Origin: Sphingomonadales bacterium | GTDB lineage: Bacteria > Pseudomonadota > Alphaproteobacteria > Sphingomonadales > Sphingomonadaceae | DNA: 64,000 bases | Assembly: GCA_016721875.1 (NCBI GenBank) | Contig: JADKHG010000012.1 | Location: 1 to 64,000 of the forward strand | Direction of reading: 5' to 3' | Translations under genes and position numbers: made by a program | Part shown: piece by piece, positions 56,768 through 64,000 of the stretch | How the letters are laid out: each line of letters starts with the position of its first letter | Numbering within the stretch: position 1 is the stretch's first letter | The notes under the pieces: model-generated | What the model was told of the DNA's origin: nothing | Seen by the model: only the letters and a program-made list of their open reading frames with translations | The model's database searches: none

Positions 56768-57979
56768 TTAATTTGCCGATCTTTTGCCAAAGGCAACAAC
56801 ATTGCCCACATCGTTGGCGGCGATCCGCGTGTATAGGCTCGCCATCGGTTCATCCTCGACGGTAAAGTCCTCGGTTTCGCCAAAGCCGTTAAACTCGGTG
56901 CGCATCGCGCAGCCATAGGCGCCCAGCATGCCGACCTCGATATAGTCGCCAGCCTTGATATCGGCGGGTAGGACGAATGGACCTGCCATATAGTCCATAT
57001 CGTCACAGGTCGGGCCGTAGAAAGCGAATTCCGCGCTTTCACCACACGTGCTTTCTCGCTGCAATGCGACCGGGAAGCGCCAGCCAACATGCGCCGCATC
57101 AAACAACGCGCCATAGGCTCCGTCGTTGATATACAATTCATTGTCGCGGCGCTTTTCGACCTTCACCAGCAGTGAGGCATATTCGGCGCACAGCGCGCGA
57201 CCGGGTTCGCACCAGAGTTCTGCCGAATAGCTGATCGGCAGGTCTTCGAAAGTGCGGTGGATGGTTTCGAAATAGGCTTCGAGCGGCGGCGGTTCCATTC
57301 CGGGATAGACCGACGGAAAGCCACCGCCAACATCGACGATATCGACGGTTACAGACGCCGCAACAATCGCCGCTCGCACCTGCTCCATAGCCTCTGCATA
57401 GGCAAGCGGCGTCATGGCTTGGCTGCCGACATGAAAAGCAATGCCAAGGCTATCCGCCGCCTGACGGGTCGCAACCAACAGGTCCGCAACTTCGGAAGGC
57501 TCTGCGCCAAACTTTGCTGCAAGGCTCAGCTTGGCATGATCCGACGAAACGCGGATGCGCACGCACAGCTCAAGGTCGGTCGCCAACACGCCGTCTTTCG
57601 CTGTTGCGCGGACAATTTTGTTAAGCTCTTCGCGGCTATCGAGGCTGAAGGTCTTCACGCCATGATTGTGATATGCCTGCGCAATCGCACGCTCCGACTT
57701 CACTGGATGCATGAAGCACAGTTTCGCCTCAGGCAGGAATTTGTGCACCAGCCGAACTTCGCCAAGCGAGGCAACGTCATAGTGTGTTATTCCCGCCGCC
57801 CACAGCGTTTCCAGCAAAGCGGGCGAAGGATTGGCCTTTACCGCATAGAGCGATTTGCCCGGAAACTTCTCGACAAAGAAGCGGGCGGCGCGCGTCGCAG
57901 CATGCGGGCGAAGGAGAGTTACGGGCTCGTCCGGGCGAAGGGCGCGGACTAGGGACGCAGCATCAGGATAGTTGTGCAA
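56768..57979 (-). CDS. Ornithine (lysine/ornithine) decarboxylase, fold type III
   Basis: PLP enzyme that makes putrescine. The 403 residues show the PLP lysine in YAVKANPSP (about residue 48), HVGSQ, the GGGFPSVYPG phosphate loop, CEPGRALCAEY and the catalytic GPTCDDMDYM near residue 328. The start is TTG at 57979; no in-frame ATG lies near. A long leader with hairpins precedes it. It heads the polyamine gene group, whose other enzymes lie 1-5 kb away on the same strand. Confidence 0.9.
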   Translation of the reverse strand: MHNYPDAASLVRALRPDEPVTLLRPHAATRAARFFVEKFPGKSLYAVKANPSPALLETLWAAGITHYDVASLGEVRLVHKFLPEAKLCFMHPVKSERAIAQAYHNHGVKTFSLDSREELNKIVRATAKDGVLATDLELCVRIRVSSDHAKLSLAAKFGAEPSEVADLLVATRQAADSLGIAFHVGSQAMTPLAYAEAMEQVRAAIVAASVTVDIVDVGGGFPSVYPGMEPPPLEAYFETIHRTFEDLPISYSAELWCEPGRALCAEYASLLVKVEKRRDNELYINDGAYGALFDAAHVGWRFPVALQRESTCGESAEFAFYGPTCDDMDYMAGPFVLPADIKAGDYIEVGMLGAYGCAMRTEFNGFGETEDFTVEDEPMASLYTRIAANDVGNVVAFGKRSAN

Positions 57980-58280
57980 CTCAAGGGACCCCCAAAAAAT
58001 AAACGGTAAACAACAAGGCTGCCTTGCGGTTATTGGAAGTCCCCCTGGGGCAGCGGAGTGCGCCTATATGGCGAGTGGGGGGATTTGTAAAGGGGATTTG
58101 GCTACCCGGCCTTGCTAATCGGTAGCACGAAGTTGTTTCCAAATTTGGGTAACCAGCTTAAGGTATCGAAGTTGATGAAGTGCGGGGCAAGGCGATGAAA
58201 GCAGTTATACTGATAGGGCGAAAGAGCGAGCAAATAAGAAAAAAATTGAAAATGATGAAATCGTAGTTTCGCGGAAGCAG
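57980..58280 (-). promoter_or_regulatory. Leader region of the decarboxylase gene with hairpins
   Basis: About 300 bases between the decarboxylase and the AT-rich orphan. On the minus strand the leader contains the hairpins CAAGG-CAG-CCTTG (58026-58014) and CGCC-ATATA-GGCG (58073-58061), together with several C and G runs. Alphaproteobacterial ornithine decarboxylase genes can carry a structured leader (speF motif), but I cannot match that consensus here. The right half looks AT-rich and probably holds the orphan's promoter. Confidence 0.35.
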
Positions 58281-58814
58281 ATGCTAGTCGCAAAAATTAG
58301 CGTTTGGGCTTCAGTGCTTGTTGCACTAACATCTATGGCTACAACCTATATGATGTGGCAACAGTTAGAGCAGCAAAAAGGTTCAAAAATTGACGGTATG
58401 AAATCAGGTTTTTATCAATCTAAAGTTGAATCATATAGCAAATATACTACTGATTCCAGTCACCTCAGAGTAACAATCTTATCATTTTTTGCAATGATGG
58501 ACAAAAATGTATTTGAAAAAAAAGATATTCCGGGGGTTCAGAGTGTAATAAAAACTCATGCAGGCTCTTATTTAACATCATTAGAATCGGCGCGATTCTA
58601 CATGCCTGAAAAAATTGACCGTCTAGCGATGATCTACACCAAAAATCAATCGAATGCCTTAAATTGTATCAATAGCCTTTTGAGTGATATGGAGCTTCCT
58701 TGCGATGGCAACAAGCTGATAAAATTTCTTGAAACCAGCGAGTTAGATTTCGAGAAGCTAAAGACGGCTCTTCGTGATGATATTTCATCTGAGCGAATGC
58801 AAAAAATAGACTAA
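58281..58814 (+). CDS. AT-rich orphan membrane-anchored protein
   Basis: 177 residues, unrecognised, with an N-terminal membrane helix (about 8-24, ASVLVALTSMATTYMMW) and then a soluble, mostly helical, lysine- and serine-rich domain with two cysteines (LNCINSLL, LPCDGN). It is the most AT-rich gene of the window and lies on the opposite strand to its neighbours, a sign of foreign origin. Its stop is 26 bases from the nspC stub. No function can be inferred. Confidence 0.55.
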   Translation: MLVAKISVWASVLVALTSMATTYMMWQQLEQQKGSKIDGMKSGFYQSKVESYSKYTTDSSHLRVTILSFFAMMDKNVFEKKDIPGVQSVIKTHAGSYLTSLESARFYMPEKIDRLAMIYTKNQSNALNCINSLLSDMELPCDGNKLIKFLETSELDFEKLKTALRDDISSERMQKID

Positions 58815-58840
58815 CCACTGATTCCGGTGATGTAGTGTCG

Positions 58841-58978
58841 CTAACTCAACCGATCCCTGAACTCCTCCCAGTCAAACTCCTGCACGCAGCGCAGTTCGTC
58901 CGTCTCACTGTTCCACAGCCAGATTGAGGGCAGGAGAAAGCCGATGAAGGGGTGGTCTTCACCATCGAATAATGCGGC
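58841..58978 (-). pseudogene. 3' stub of a second nspC copy
   Basis: Read on the minus strand, this encodes the last 45 or so residues of carboxynorspermidine decarboxylase: YSMVKTTPF, LPSIWLWNSETDELRCVQEF, DWEEFRDRLS and a stop. It matches the end of the full gene at 60612-60746. The 22 bases next to the cargo gene are identical to the full copy; the rest is diverged. One C is missing near the ACCCC run, so even this short frame is shifted. There is no start. Confidence 0.85.
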
Positions 58979-59431
58979 TCACCCGCACCCCGAAACAAAC
59001 CCCTTGCACTGCTTTACCTTAAACCGCCGGATCATACCCTGCACCGCCGGAGTCTCCTCGCTCCAGTCCGCTTCGCTGCACAGCAGTTCCTTGTGCGGGG
59101 TCAGTCGGGCAGACAGCGTCGGCTCCCAGTCGGGCATTGCGGCCAGCACCTGCTCTGATGTGTAGAGCAGATATTCGACATAATCCTCATAAGCGCCTTC
59201 ATTCGCCGTGCCTTCAATGGCGCAATAATCCGGGTTGGCAAATTCGGGTTTGGATATCGAGAGGTTCAGATATTCGCGGTAGATGTCACGCGCGGATTGC
59301 TCGCGCTGTTGCCGCGCGCTTGCGTCAATCTGCATTTTAACGCCCACCAGCGCCACAACCGCGGCTACAATCGTCAAAATTGCACCCAGTGCTTGCAGCG
59401 CCTGAAAATTTGCTTCGAGCCATTTTTTCAT
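58979..59431 (-). CDS. Small membrane-anchored protein of the agmatine deiminase block
   Basis: 150 residues with one N-terminal membrane helix (about 14-33, LGAILTIVAAVVALVGV) followed by a short coiled-coil (QIDASARQQREQSARDIYREY) and an acidic, mainly helical domain with several cysteines. No family was recognised. It starts three bases after the agmatine deiminase stop on the same strand, so the two are probably co-translated. Its stop lies directly against the nspC stub. Confidence 0.65.
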   Translation of the reverse strand: MKKWLEANFQALQALGAILTIVAAVVALVGVKMQIDASARQQREQSARDIYREYLNLSISKPEFANPDYCAIEGTANEGAYEDYVEYLLYTSEQVLAAMPDWEPTLSARLTPHKELLCSEADWSEETPAVQGMIRRFKVKQCKGFVSGCG

Positions 59432-59434
59432 TGT

Positions 59435-60544
59435 TTACCCCATTTTTGGCTGTTGCTGCGTCGCGCAGTGGATGCCGCCGCCTGAATCTCCAATTGGATC
59501 AACATTCAACATCTCGATCGTCCGCCCCGGATAGAGCGATTGCAGCAATTCCTTTGCTTGGCCATCAGCGGCCTTGTCACCAAATTGCGCGGCAATCACC
59601 GCATCGTTGCAGACATAATAATTCACATAGCTGGCGACAAAATCGGCTTTACGCGAGCGGATGTTGACCGGATCGGGAAGGCGGATGATCTCCAGCTTTT
59701 TGCCGCGTGCATCGGTTGCCGGTTGCAGTATTTCCAGCGTTTCATGGCCTGAGACCGACCAGGGGTCATCGGGGTCAATTTCGTCGCCCAATTGGATCAG
59801 CACTTTGCCCGGTCCGACAAAACGCGCGAGGGCATCGATGTGATAATCGGTGATATCCTTGCCCGCGATGCCGGGAGCCCAGATCATCTTTTCGCCGCCC
59901 AAGGCCTTAAGTAGCTTCTCGCCTATTTCAGCTTCGCTGGCTGAATTGCGGTTGTCGTTCGCCCAGCAACTGGCATGGGCGAGGAGCGTGCCTGCGCCGT
60001 CATGTTCCACCCCGCCTTGCTCACCGACCAATCCGGTATCCAGCAACGGCAGGCTAAGCCTTTCGGCGACGCGTTCCGCAACCAGTGCGTCGTTGCCATG
60101 CGGTTGCTTGTCGCCCCAGCCGTTGAAGCGGATATGCGCGACTGCAAGCTCACCCTTGGCATTTTTGACAAAGGTCGGCCCTGAATCGCGGCACCATAGA
60201 TCGTCGGTCGGAATGTCCCACAGTTCGACATCGGTCGATAACAGCTTGCGCGCGGTTTCGTGATGTTCGGCAGAGGCAAGAAGGGTAATCGGTTCGTATT
60301 TTGCAATGGTGTTGGCGATCAACGCGATGCTGGCCTGCACTTTGGCGAGTGATTTTTTGTCATAGACATCCAGATTCACCGGCCACTGCATGAAAGTGCG
60401 TTCATGCGGCTCCGATTCCAGCGGCATTTCAAATCCGTCTGGCATTGCAGCCTCCTTCAATGCCGCTTCGGTGCAACCGGGCAAAAGCGACGCGAGCGTC
60501 AAACCCGCACTGCCCTGCATCATTGTCCGTCGATTTATCAGCAT
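59435..60544 (-). CDS. aguA: Exported agmatine deiminase
   Basis: Converts agmatine to N-carbamoylputrescine. From the ATG at 60544 the 369 residues begin with INRRTMMQGSAGLTLASLLPGC, which has a twin-arginine motif and a lipobox-like cysteine; agmatine deiminases are usually cytoplasmic, so this one appears to be exported and perhaps lipidated. Family motifs are present: HERTFMQWP, DDLWCRDSGPTFV, NGWGDKQPHGNDA, EGG-type EQGGVEHDGAGTLL and the catalytic cysteine in GGGIHCATQQQP. The following gene is coupled; the upstream nspC is 64 bases away. Confidence 0.9.
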   Translation of the reverse strand: MLINRRTMMQGSAGLTLASLLPGCTEAALKEAAMPDGFEMPLESEPHERTFMQWPVNLDVYDKKSLAKVQASIALIANTIAKYEPITLLASAEHHETARKLLSTDVELWDIPTDDLWCRDSGPTFVKNAKGELAVAHIRFNGWGDKQPHGNDALVAERVAERLSLPLLDTGLVGEQGGVEHDGAGTLLAHASCWANDNRNSASEAEIGEKLLKALGGEKMIWAPGIAGKDITDYHIDALARFVGPGKVLIQLGDEIDPDDPWSVSGHETLEILQPATDARGKKLEIIRLPDPVNIRSRKADFVASYVNYYVCNDAVIAAQFGDKAADGQAKELLQSLYPGRTIEMLNVDPIGDSGGGIHCATQQQPKMG

Positions 60545-60608
60545 AAGCCCCCCATAGAGGGTGAATAGCGGCTGCAATTGCGGCTAGCAACGTAACATCG
60601 GGTCAAAC

Positions 60609-61763
60609 CTAGCTGAGTCGGTCGCGAAACTCTTCCCATCCAAATGCCTTGACGCAGCGCAGTGCATCTGTGTCACTGTTCCACAACCAAATGGAGGGCA
60701 GGGGGACACCGTTAAAGGTGTTGGTCTTCACCATCGAATAATGCGCCTGATCGAGGAAGGCGAAGCGCTGGCCGGGTTCGGCGGGAACGGGAAGGCGGTA
60801 ATCGCCGATAATGTCACCTGCGAGACAGCTGGGGCCGCCGAGGCGGACGGCGGGGCCATCATCGCGTTCGTCGAGCATAGCAGGGCGGTAGGGGGCTTCG
60901 ATCACGTCGGGCATGTGGCATGTGGCGCTGATGTCGGTGACAGCGACGGGCATGCCGTTGTCGATGACGTCGAGCAGTTCGCCCACCAATATCCCGGCGT
61001 CGAGCGCGATGGCCTCACCGGGTTCGAGATAGATTTCGAGGCCGGTTTCGCCGCGCACTTGCTGAATGAAGGCAATCAACTGGTCACGCTGATAATCGGC
61101 GCGTGTGATATGGTGTCCCCCACCGAAGTTGAGCCATTTCAGTTGGCCGAAATAAGGCGCGATCTTGGGTTTCAGGCTTTCCCATGTGCGCTGGAGCGGC
61201 TCGAAATCCTGTTCGCACAATGTGTGGAAATGGAGGCCCGATACACCCTCAAGATGCTCCGCCTTCAACAGGCTGACTGGAAAACCCAATCGCGAGTGTG
61301 GTGAACAGGGGTCATATTTCGCGACCTCGCCCTCGGCATGTTCGGGATTAATGCGCAGGCCGACATCGGTTGACTCATCGAGGAAGCTGGCGAACCGGCT
61401 ATGCTGCGCAGGCGAATTGAAAATGACATGGTCAGAAATGGCCACAATCTCCGCCATGTCCGCAGCCTTATAGCCTGCGCAATAGGTCGCAATCTCGCCC
61501 TTATAATGGTCGCGCGCCAGCCGCGCCTCCCACAGCCCGCTGGTACAAACGCCATCAAGATATTCACCCACTACATCAGCGAGCGACCACATCGAAAAGG
61601 CTTTCAGCGCCGACAACACTTTAGCCCCAGAACGCGCCTTGACGTCAGCCAGCACGGCAAGGTTCCGCCGCACCGCAACCTCGTCCACCACAAAGGCAGG
61701 CGTCGGCACGCGGTTCAGGTCAAATCGGGCAAAAGCCCCGGGATCGCCGGCTTTGGTTTCCAT
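60609..61763 (-). CDS. nspC: Carboxynorspermidine (carboxyspermidine) decarboxylase
   Basis: PLP enzyme of the alternative spermidine/norspermidine route, which removes CO2 from the carboxyspermidine made by the preceding gene. The 384 residues include the PLP lysine in LSALKAFSM (about residue 54), HFHTLCEQDFEPL, LNFGGGHHIT, YLEPGEAIAL and the catalytic region GPSCLAGDI. Its ATG shares one base with the stop of the dehydrogenase (TAATG). The last 45 residues are repeated as a stub at 58841. Confidence 0.93.
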   Translation of the reverse strand: METKAGDPGAFARFDLNRVPTPAFVVDEVAVRRNLAVLADVKARSGAKVLSALKAFSMWSLADVVGEYLDGVCTSGLWEARLARDHYKGEIATYCAGYKAADMAEIVAISDHVIFNSPAQHSRFASFLDESTDVGLRINPEHAEGEVAKYDPCSPHSRLGFPVSLLKAEHLEGVSGLHFHTLCEQDFEPLQRTWESLKPKIAPYFGQLKWLNFGGGHHITRADYQRDQLIAFIQQVRGETGLEIYLEPGEAIALDAGILVGELLDVIDNGMPVAVTDISATCHMPDVIEAPYRPAMLDERDDGPAVRLGGPSCLAGDIIGDYRLPVPAEPGQRFAFLDQAHYSMVKTNTFNGVPLPSIWLWNSDTDALRCVKAFGWEEFRDRLS

Positions 61764-62971
61764 TAGAAGGACAGCGGCCCATCCAGTTCCTTAACCTGCC
61801 ACGGCAGTCCATGCTGGTTGAGCATGTCCATGAAGGGATCGGGGTTGAATTGCTCCATGTTGAACACACCGTGGCCGCGCCACAGGCCTTTAACCACCAA
61901 AGCCGCGCCGATCATTGCTGGCACGCCTGTCGTGTAGCTCACGGCCTGATTGCCGGTTTCTTCATAGGCATCTTCATGGTCGCAGATGTTATAGATGTAG
62001 AGCGTCTTTTCCTTGCCATCGCGGCCAAGGCCGGTGGCGATGCAGCCGATATTGGTCTTGCCTTTGGTCGTGGGGCCAAGTGAAGCGGGTTCGGGAAGCA
62101 CCGCCTTCAGGAACTGCAGAGGAATAATCTCGACGCCCTGATATTTGACCGGATCAATCCGCGTCATGCCGACATTCTGCAAGACGGTCAGATGCTTGAT
62201 ATATTCATCACCAAAGGTCATCCAGAACCGGATACGCTTGATTTCGGGCAAATGCGTCTTCAGGCTTTCGATTTCCTCATGATACATCAGGTACATGTTC
62301 TTGGGGCCGACGGCCTCGAAATCGAAGCTTTGCTTTACTGACATCGGCGGGGTTTCGACCCAGTCGCCATTTTCCCAATGGCGCGCGACTGCAGTCACTT
62401 CGCGGATGTTGATTTCGGGGTTGAAGTTGGTGGCAAAGGCTTGCCCATGGTCGCCGCCATTGCAGTCGAGAATGTCGAGCGTGTCGATACGGTCGAAATG
62501 ATGTTTCTTCAGGTAAGTGGTAAATACGCTGGTCACGCCGGGGTCAAAGCCCGAACCGAGCAGCGCCATAAGCCCGGCATCCTTAAAGCGATCCTGATAA
62601 GCCCATTGCCAGTGATATTCGAACTTGGCCTCATCCTTGGGCTCGTAGTTCGCGGTGTCCATATAATGCACGCCAGCGGCTAGGCAGGCGTCCATGATCG
62701 CCAAATCCTGATAGGGCAGCGCAAGGTTGACCACCAACGCGGGCTTGATTGCTTCGATCAGCAGAGTGAGCGCGGGGACTTCTTCGGCGTCAATCTCATA
62801 CGTATCCACGGTTACGCCGGTGCGCTGTTTTACCGACGCGGCAATCGCATCACATTTCGATTTTGTGCGGCTCGCAAGGCTGATGTGCGAGAAAATATCG
62901 GCGTTCATCGCCATCTTGTGCACCGCGACCGAGCCGACGCCACCTGCGCCGATTACCAAAACCCTGCTCAT
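61763..62971 (-). CDS. Carboxynorspermidine synthase (saccharopine dehydrogenase family)
   Basis: NADPH-dependent dehydrogenase that joins aspartate semialdehyde to a diamine, the first step of the carboxy(nor)spermidine route. The 402 residues start with a Rossmann motif (VLVIGAGGVGSVAVHK) and contain the family's MDTANYEPKDEAKFEY and LGSGFDPGVTSVFTTYL segments. It is immediately followed by nspC, and the ornithine decarboxylase gene further downstream supplies the diamine. Confidence 0.93.
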   Translation of the reverse strand: MSRVLVIGAGGVGSVAVHKMAMNADIFSHISLASRTKSKCDAIAASVKQRTGVTVDTYEIDAEEVPALTLLIEAIKPALVVNLALPYQDLAIMDACLAAGVHYMDTANYEPKDEAKFEYHWQWAYQDRFKDAGLMALLGSGFDPGVTSVFTTYLKKHHFDRIDTLDILDCNGGDHGQAFATNFNPEINIREVTAVARHWENGDWVETPPMSVKQSFDFEAVGPKNMYLMYHEEIESLKTHLPEIKRIRFWMTFGDEYIKHLTVLQNVGMTRIDPVKYQGVEIIPLQFLKAVLPEPASLGPTTKGKTNIGCIATGLGRDGKEKTLYIYNICDHEDAYEETGNQAVSYTTGVPAMIGAALVVKGLWRGHGVFNMEQFNPDPFMDMLNQHGLPWQVKELDGPLSF

Positions 62972-63025
62972 CTGTTACGTCCTTCGACAAAGATTCGTTA
63001 TGGCGACGGCATATAGAGGGCTTTG

Positions 63026-64000
63026 ATGACAGAACAAGAATTGCGCGACCCCAATCGCAAGCCCTGCCGTGAAGGCGTGTTGCGGGCGATGGCCAAAATC
63101 GCCGACATCCTGCCGCCAACACCTTTGCTGCCGCTTGAGGTCGATGGACGGACGCTTTGGTGCAAAGCGGAAATGCTGCAGCCTATTGGCGCATTCAAGA
63201 TTCGCGGGGCGTGGCACCGTTTATCGGATATGACGCCCGAAGAACGCGCTCGGGGTGTCGTCGGCGTTTCGAGCGGCAACCATGCGCAAGGAGTCGCTTG
63301 GGCAGCCAAGCGGCTCGGCATTTCCGCGACCATCGTGATGCCCGACAATGCGCCTAAGGCCAAGATCGAGGCTACCCGCGCCTTGGGGGCAGATGTTGTT
63401 TTCTATCAACGCCCGGGACAGGATCGGGATGCAATTGCTGCCGAACTGGTGGAGCGCACCGGTGCGACGCTGGTCCACGCCTTTGCCAACCCGTGGGTGA
63501 TTGAGGGGCAGGGAACTTTGGGATTGGAGGCGGAGGCGCAATTGAAAGCGCGGGGTGTTGAAGGCCTGCTGCATATCATTGCCTGCTGCGGTGGTGGGGG
63601 CTTATCCGCGGGGCTGTCACTTGCCTGTCCTGAAGCCAAAATCTCGATTGCGGAGCCAGAGGGTTGGGATGATGTCATTCGTTCACTGGAAGCAGGCAAG
63701 ATCGTTTCTGTCACCGACCAGAGCTTCCACACTCCCTGCGATGCCCTGCAAACGCCGAGCACATTTCCAATCAATTTCGATGTTTTGAATGGCCGTATTT
63801 ACAACAGCGCCGTTGTGACTCCCGCTGATATTGCAGCTGCAATGCGGCTCGTGTTCGAAAGGCTTCGCCTTGTAGTCGAACCGGGCGGAGCGGCGGCATT
63901 GGCAGCGGTGCTGTCGGGGAAAGTCGTTCCCGAGGGGACTGCGGTGGTAACGCTGTCGGGCGGCAATGTAGATTGGGGAACATTTGTCCGCATGATCGGA
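63026..64000 (+). CDS. Threonine dehydratase-like PLP enzyme, 3' end outside window
   Basis: The reading frame starts at ATG 63026 (MTEQELRDPN) and stays open to the window edge, giving 325 residues. It shows the fold-type II PLP lysine in QPIGAFKIRGAWHRL (about residue 59), the SSGNHAQGVAWAA loop, the glycine-rich CCGGGGLSAG phosphate cup and the serine in LSGGNVDW near the end. It lacks the C-terminal ACT regulatory domain within the visible part and is close to catabolic threonine/serine dehydratases and serine racemase-like enzymes. It is divergent from the carboxynorspermidine synthase gene. Confidence 0.9.
   Translation, partial: MTEQELRDPNRKPCREGVLRAMAKIADILPPTPLLPLEVDGRTLWCKAEMLQPIGAFKIRGAWHRLSDMTPEERARGVVGVSSGNHAQGVAWAAKRLGISATIVMPDNAPKAKIEATRALGADVVFYQRPGQDRDAIAAELVERTGATLVHAFANPWVIEGQGTLGLEAEAQLKARGVEGLLHIIACCGGGGLSAGLSLACPEAKISIAEPEGWDDVIRSLEAGKIVSVTDQSFHTPCDALQTPSTFPINFDVLNGRIYNSAVVTPADIAAAMRLVFERLRLVVEPGGAAALAAVLSGKVVPEGTAVVTLSGGNVDWGTFVRMIG

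Noticed and set aside
1..64000. CRISPR arrays, tRNA or rRNA genes
   Set aside because: No regularly spaced repeats were seen, and reading the intergenic gaps by eye showed no cloverleaf arms or conserved rRNA segments; a covariance search was not possible.

Overview
The window is a contiguous piece of an alphaproteobacterial chromosome, most likely from the order Sphingomonadales (a Sphingopyxis/Sphingomonas-type genome). The evidence is the gene order (nuoN-birA-coaX-rnj-DUF1467; trpE-trpG-trpD-trpC-moaC-moeA-lexA with comEC and gltA; secG-pyrG), the monofunctional biotin ligase, the alphaproteobacterial type SOS box (GTTC-N7-GTTC) at lexA, and a carboxynorspermidine-type polyamine pathway. 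Base composition is moderately GC-rich except for two AT-rich orphan genes. No rRNA, tRNA, CRISPR array, transposase or integrase gene was seen.

Layout. 1-4.6 kb: end of the respiratory complex I operon (nuoN), then birA, coaX, RNase J and a small membrane protein. 4.5-10.9 kb: a large coiled-coil membrane protein facing a regulatory cluster (Hpt-like protein, nucleotidyltransferase-like membrane protein, DUF2336-like protein, histidine-kinase-like protein). 10.9-15.4 kb: gltA, comEC, lexA. 15.4-27.2 kb: moeA, moaC, trpC, trpD, a YcxB-like gene, trpG, trpE and ppiD, all on the minus strand, interrupted between trpD and trpC by an AsnC-type regulator, an exported amidohydrolase, a 3' stub of a second trpD and an AT-rich orphan. 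27.3-33.5 kb: esterase, SGNH hydrolase, OmpA-like protein, tpiA, secG, pyrG. 33.5-43 kb: heat-shock gene hsp20 with a sigma-32 promoter and a ROSE-like thermometer, the lolC/E-lolD pair, a small exported protein, glutathione peroxidase, dnaE, acyl-CoA synthetase and a DUF1330 protein. 43-55.8 kb: radical SAM protein, moaB, lytic transglycosylase, UDG-like protein, ETF-ubiquinone oxidoreductase, TPR protein, ispE, N-formylglutamate amidohydrolase-like protein, ilvD, lipoprotein, RNA m5U methyltransferase. 55.8-64 kb: two tandem MAPEG proteins and a polyamine cluster (ornithine decarboxylase, exported agmatine deiminase, carboxynorspermidine decarboxylase and synthase), ending in a threonine dehydratase cut by the window edge.

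Two themes stand out. First, two operons (trp and polyamine) carry the same layout: a complete gene, a cargo of one or two genes, a diverged 3' stub of the same gene that begins directly at the stop codon of the last cargo gene, and then an AT-rich orphan membrane-protein gene converging on the stub. This looks like single-crossover (Campbell-type) integration at the 3' end of a housekeeping gene. Second, many essential genes (birA, coaX, pyrG, lolC/E, dnaE, trpD and others) are broken by single-base indels, often in homopolymers. That pattern points to base-level sequence errors rather than true pseudogenes, and reading frames here should be treated with that in mind. The roughly 130-base gap inside lolD is a separate, larger lesion.
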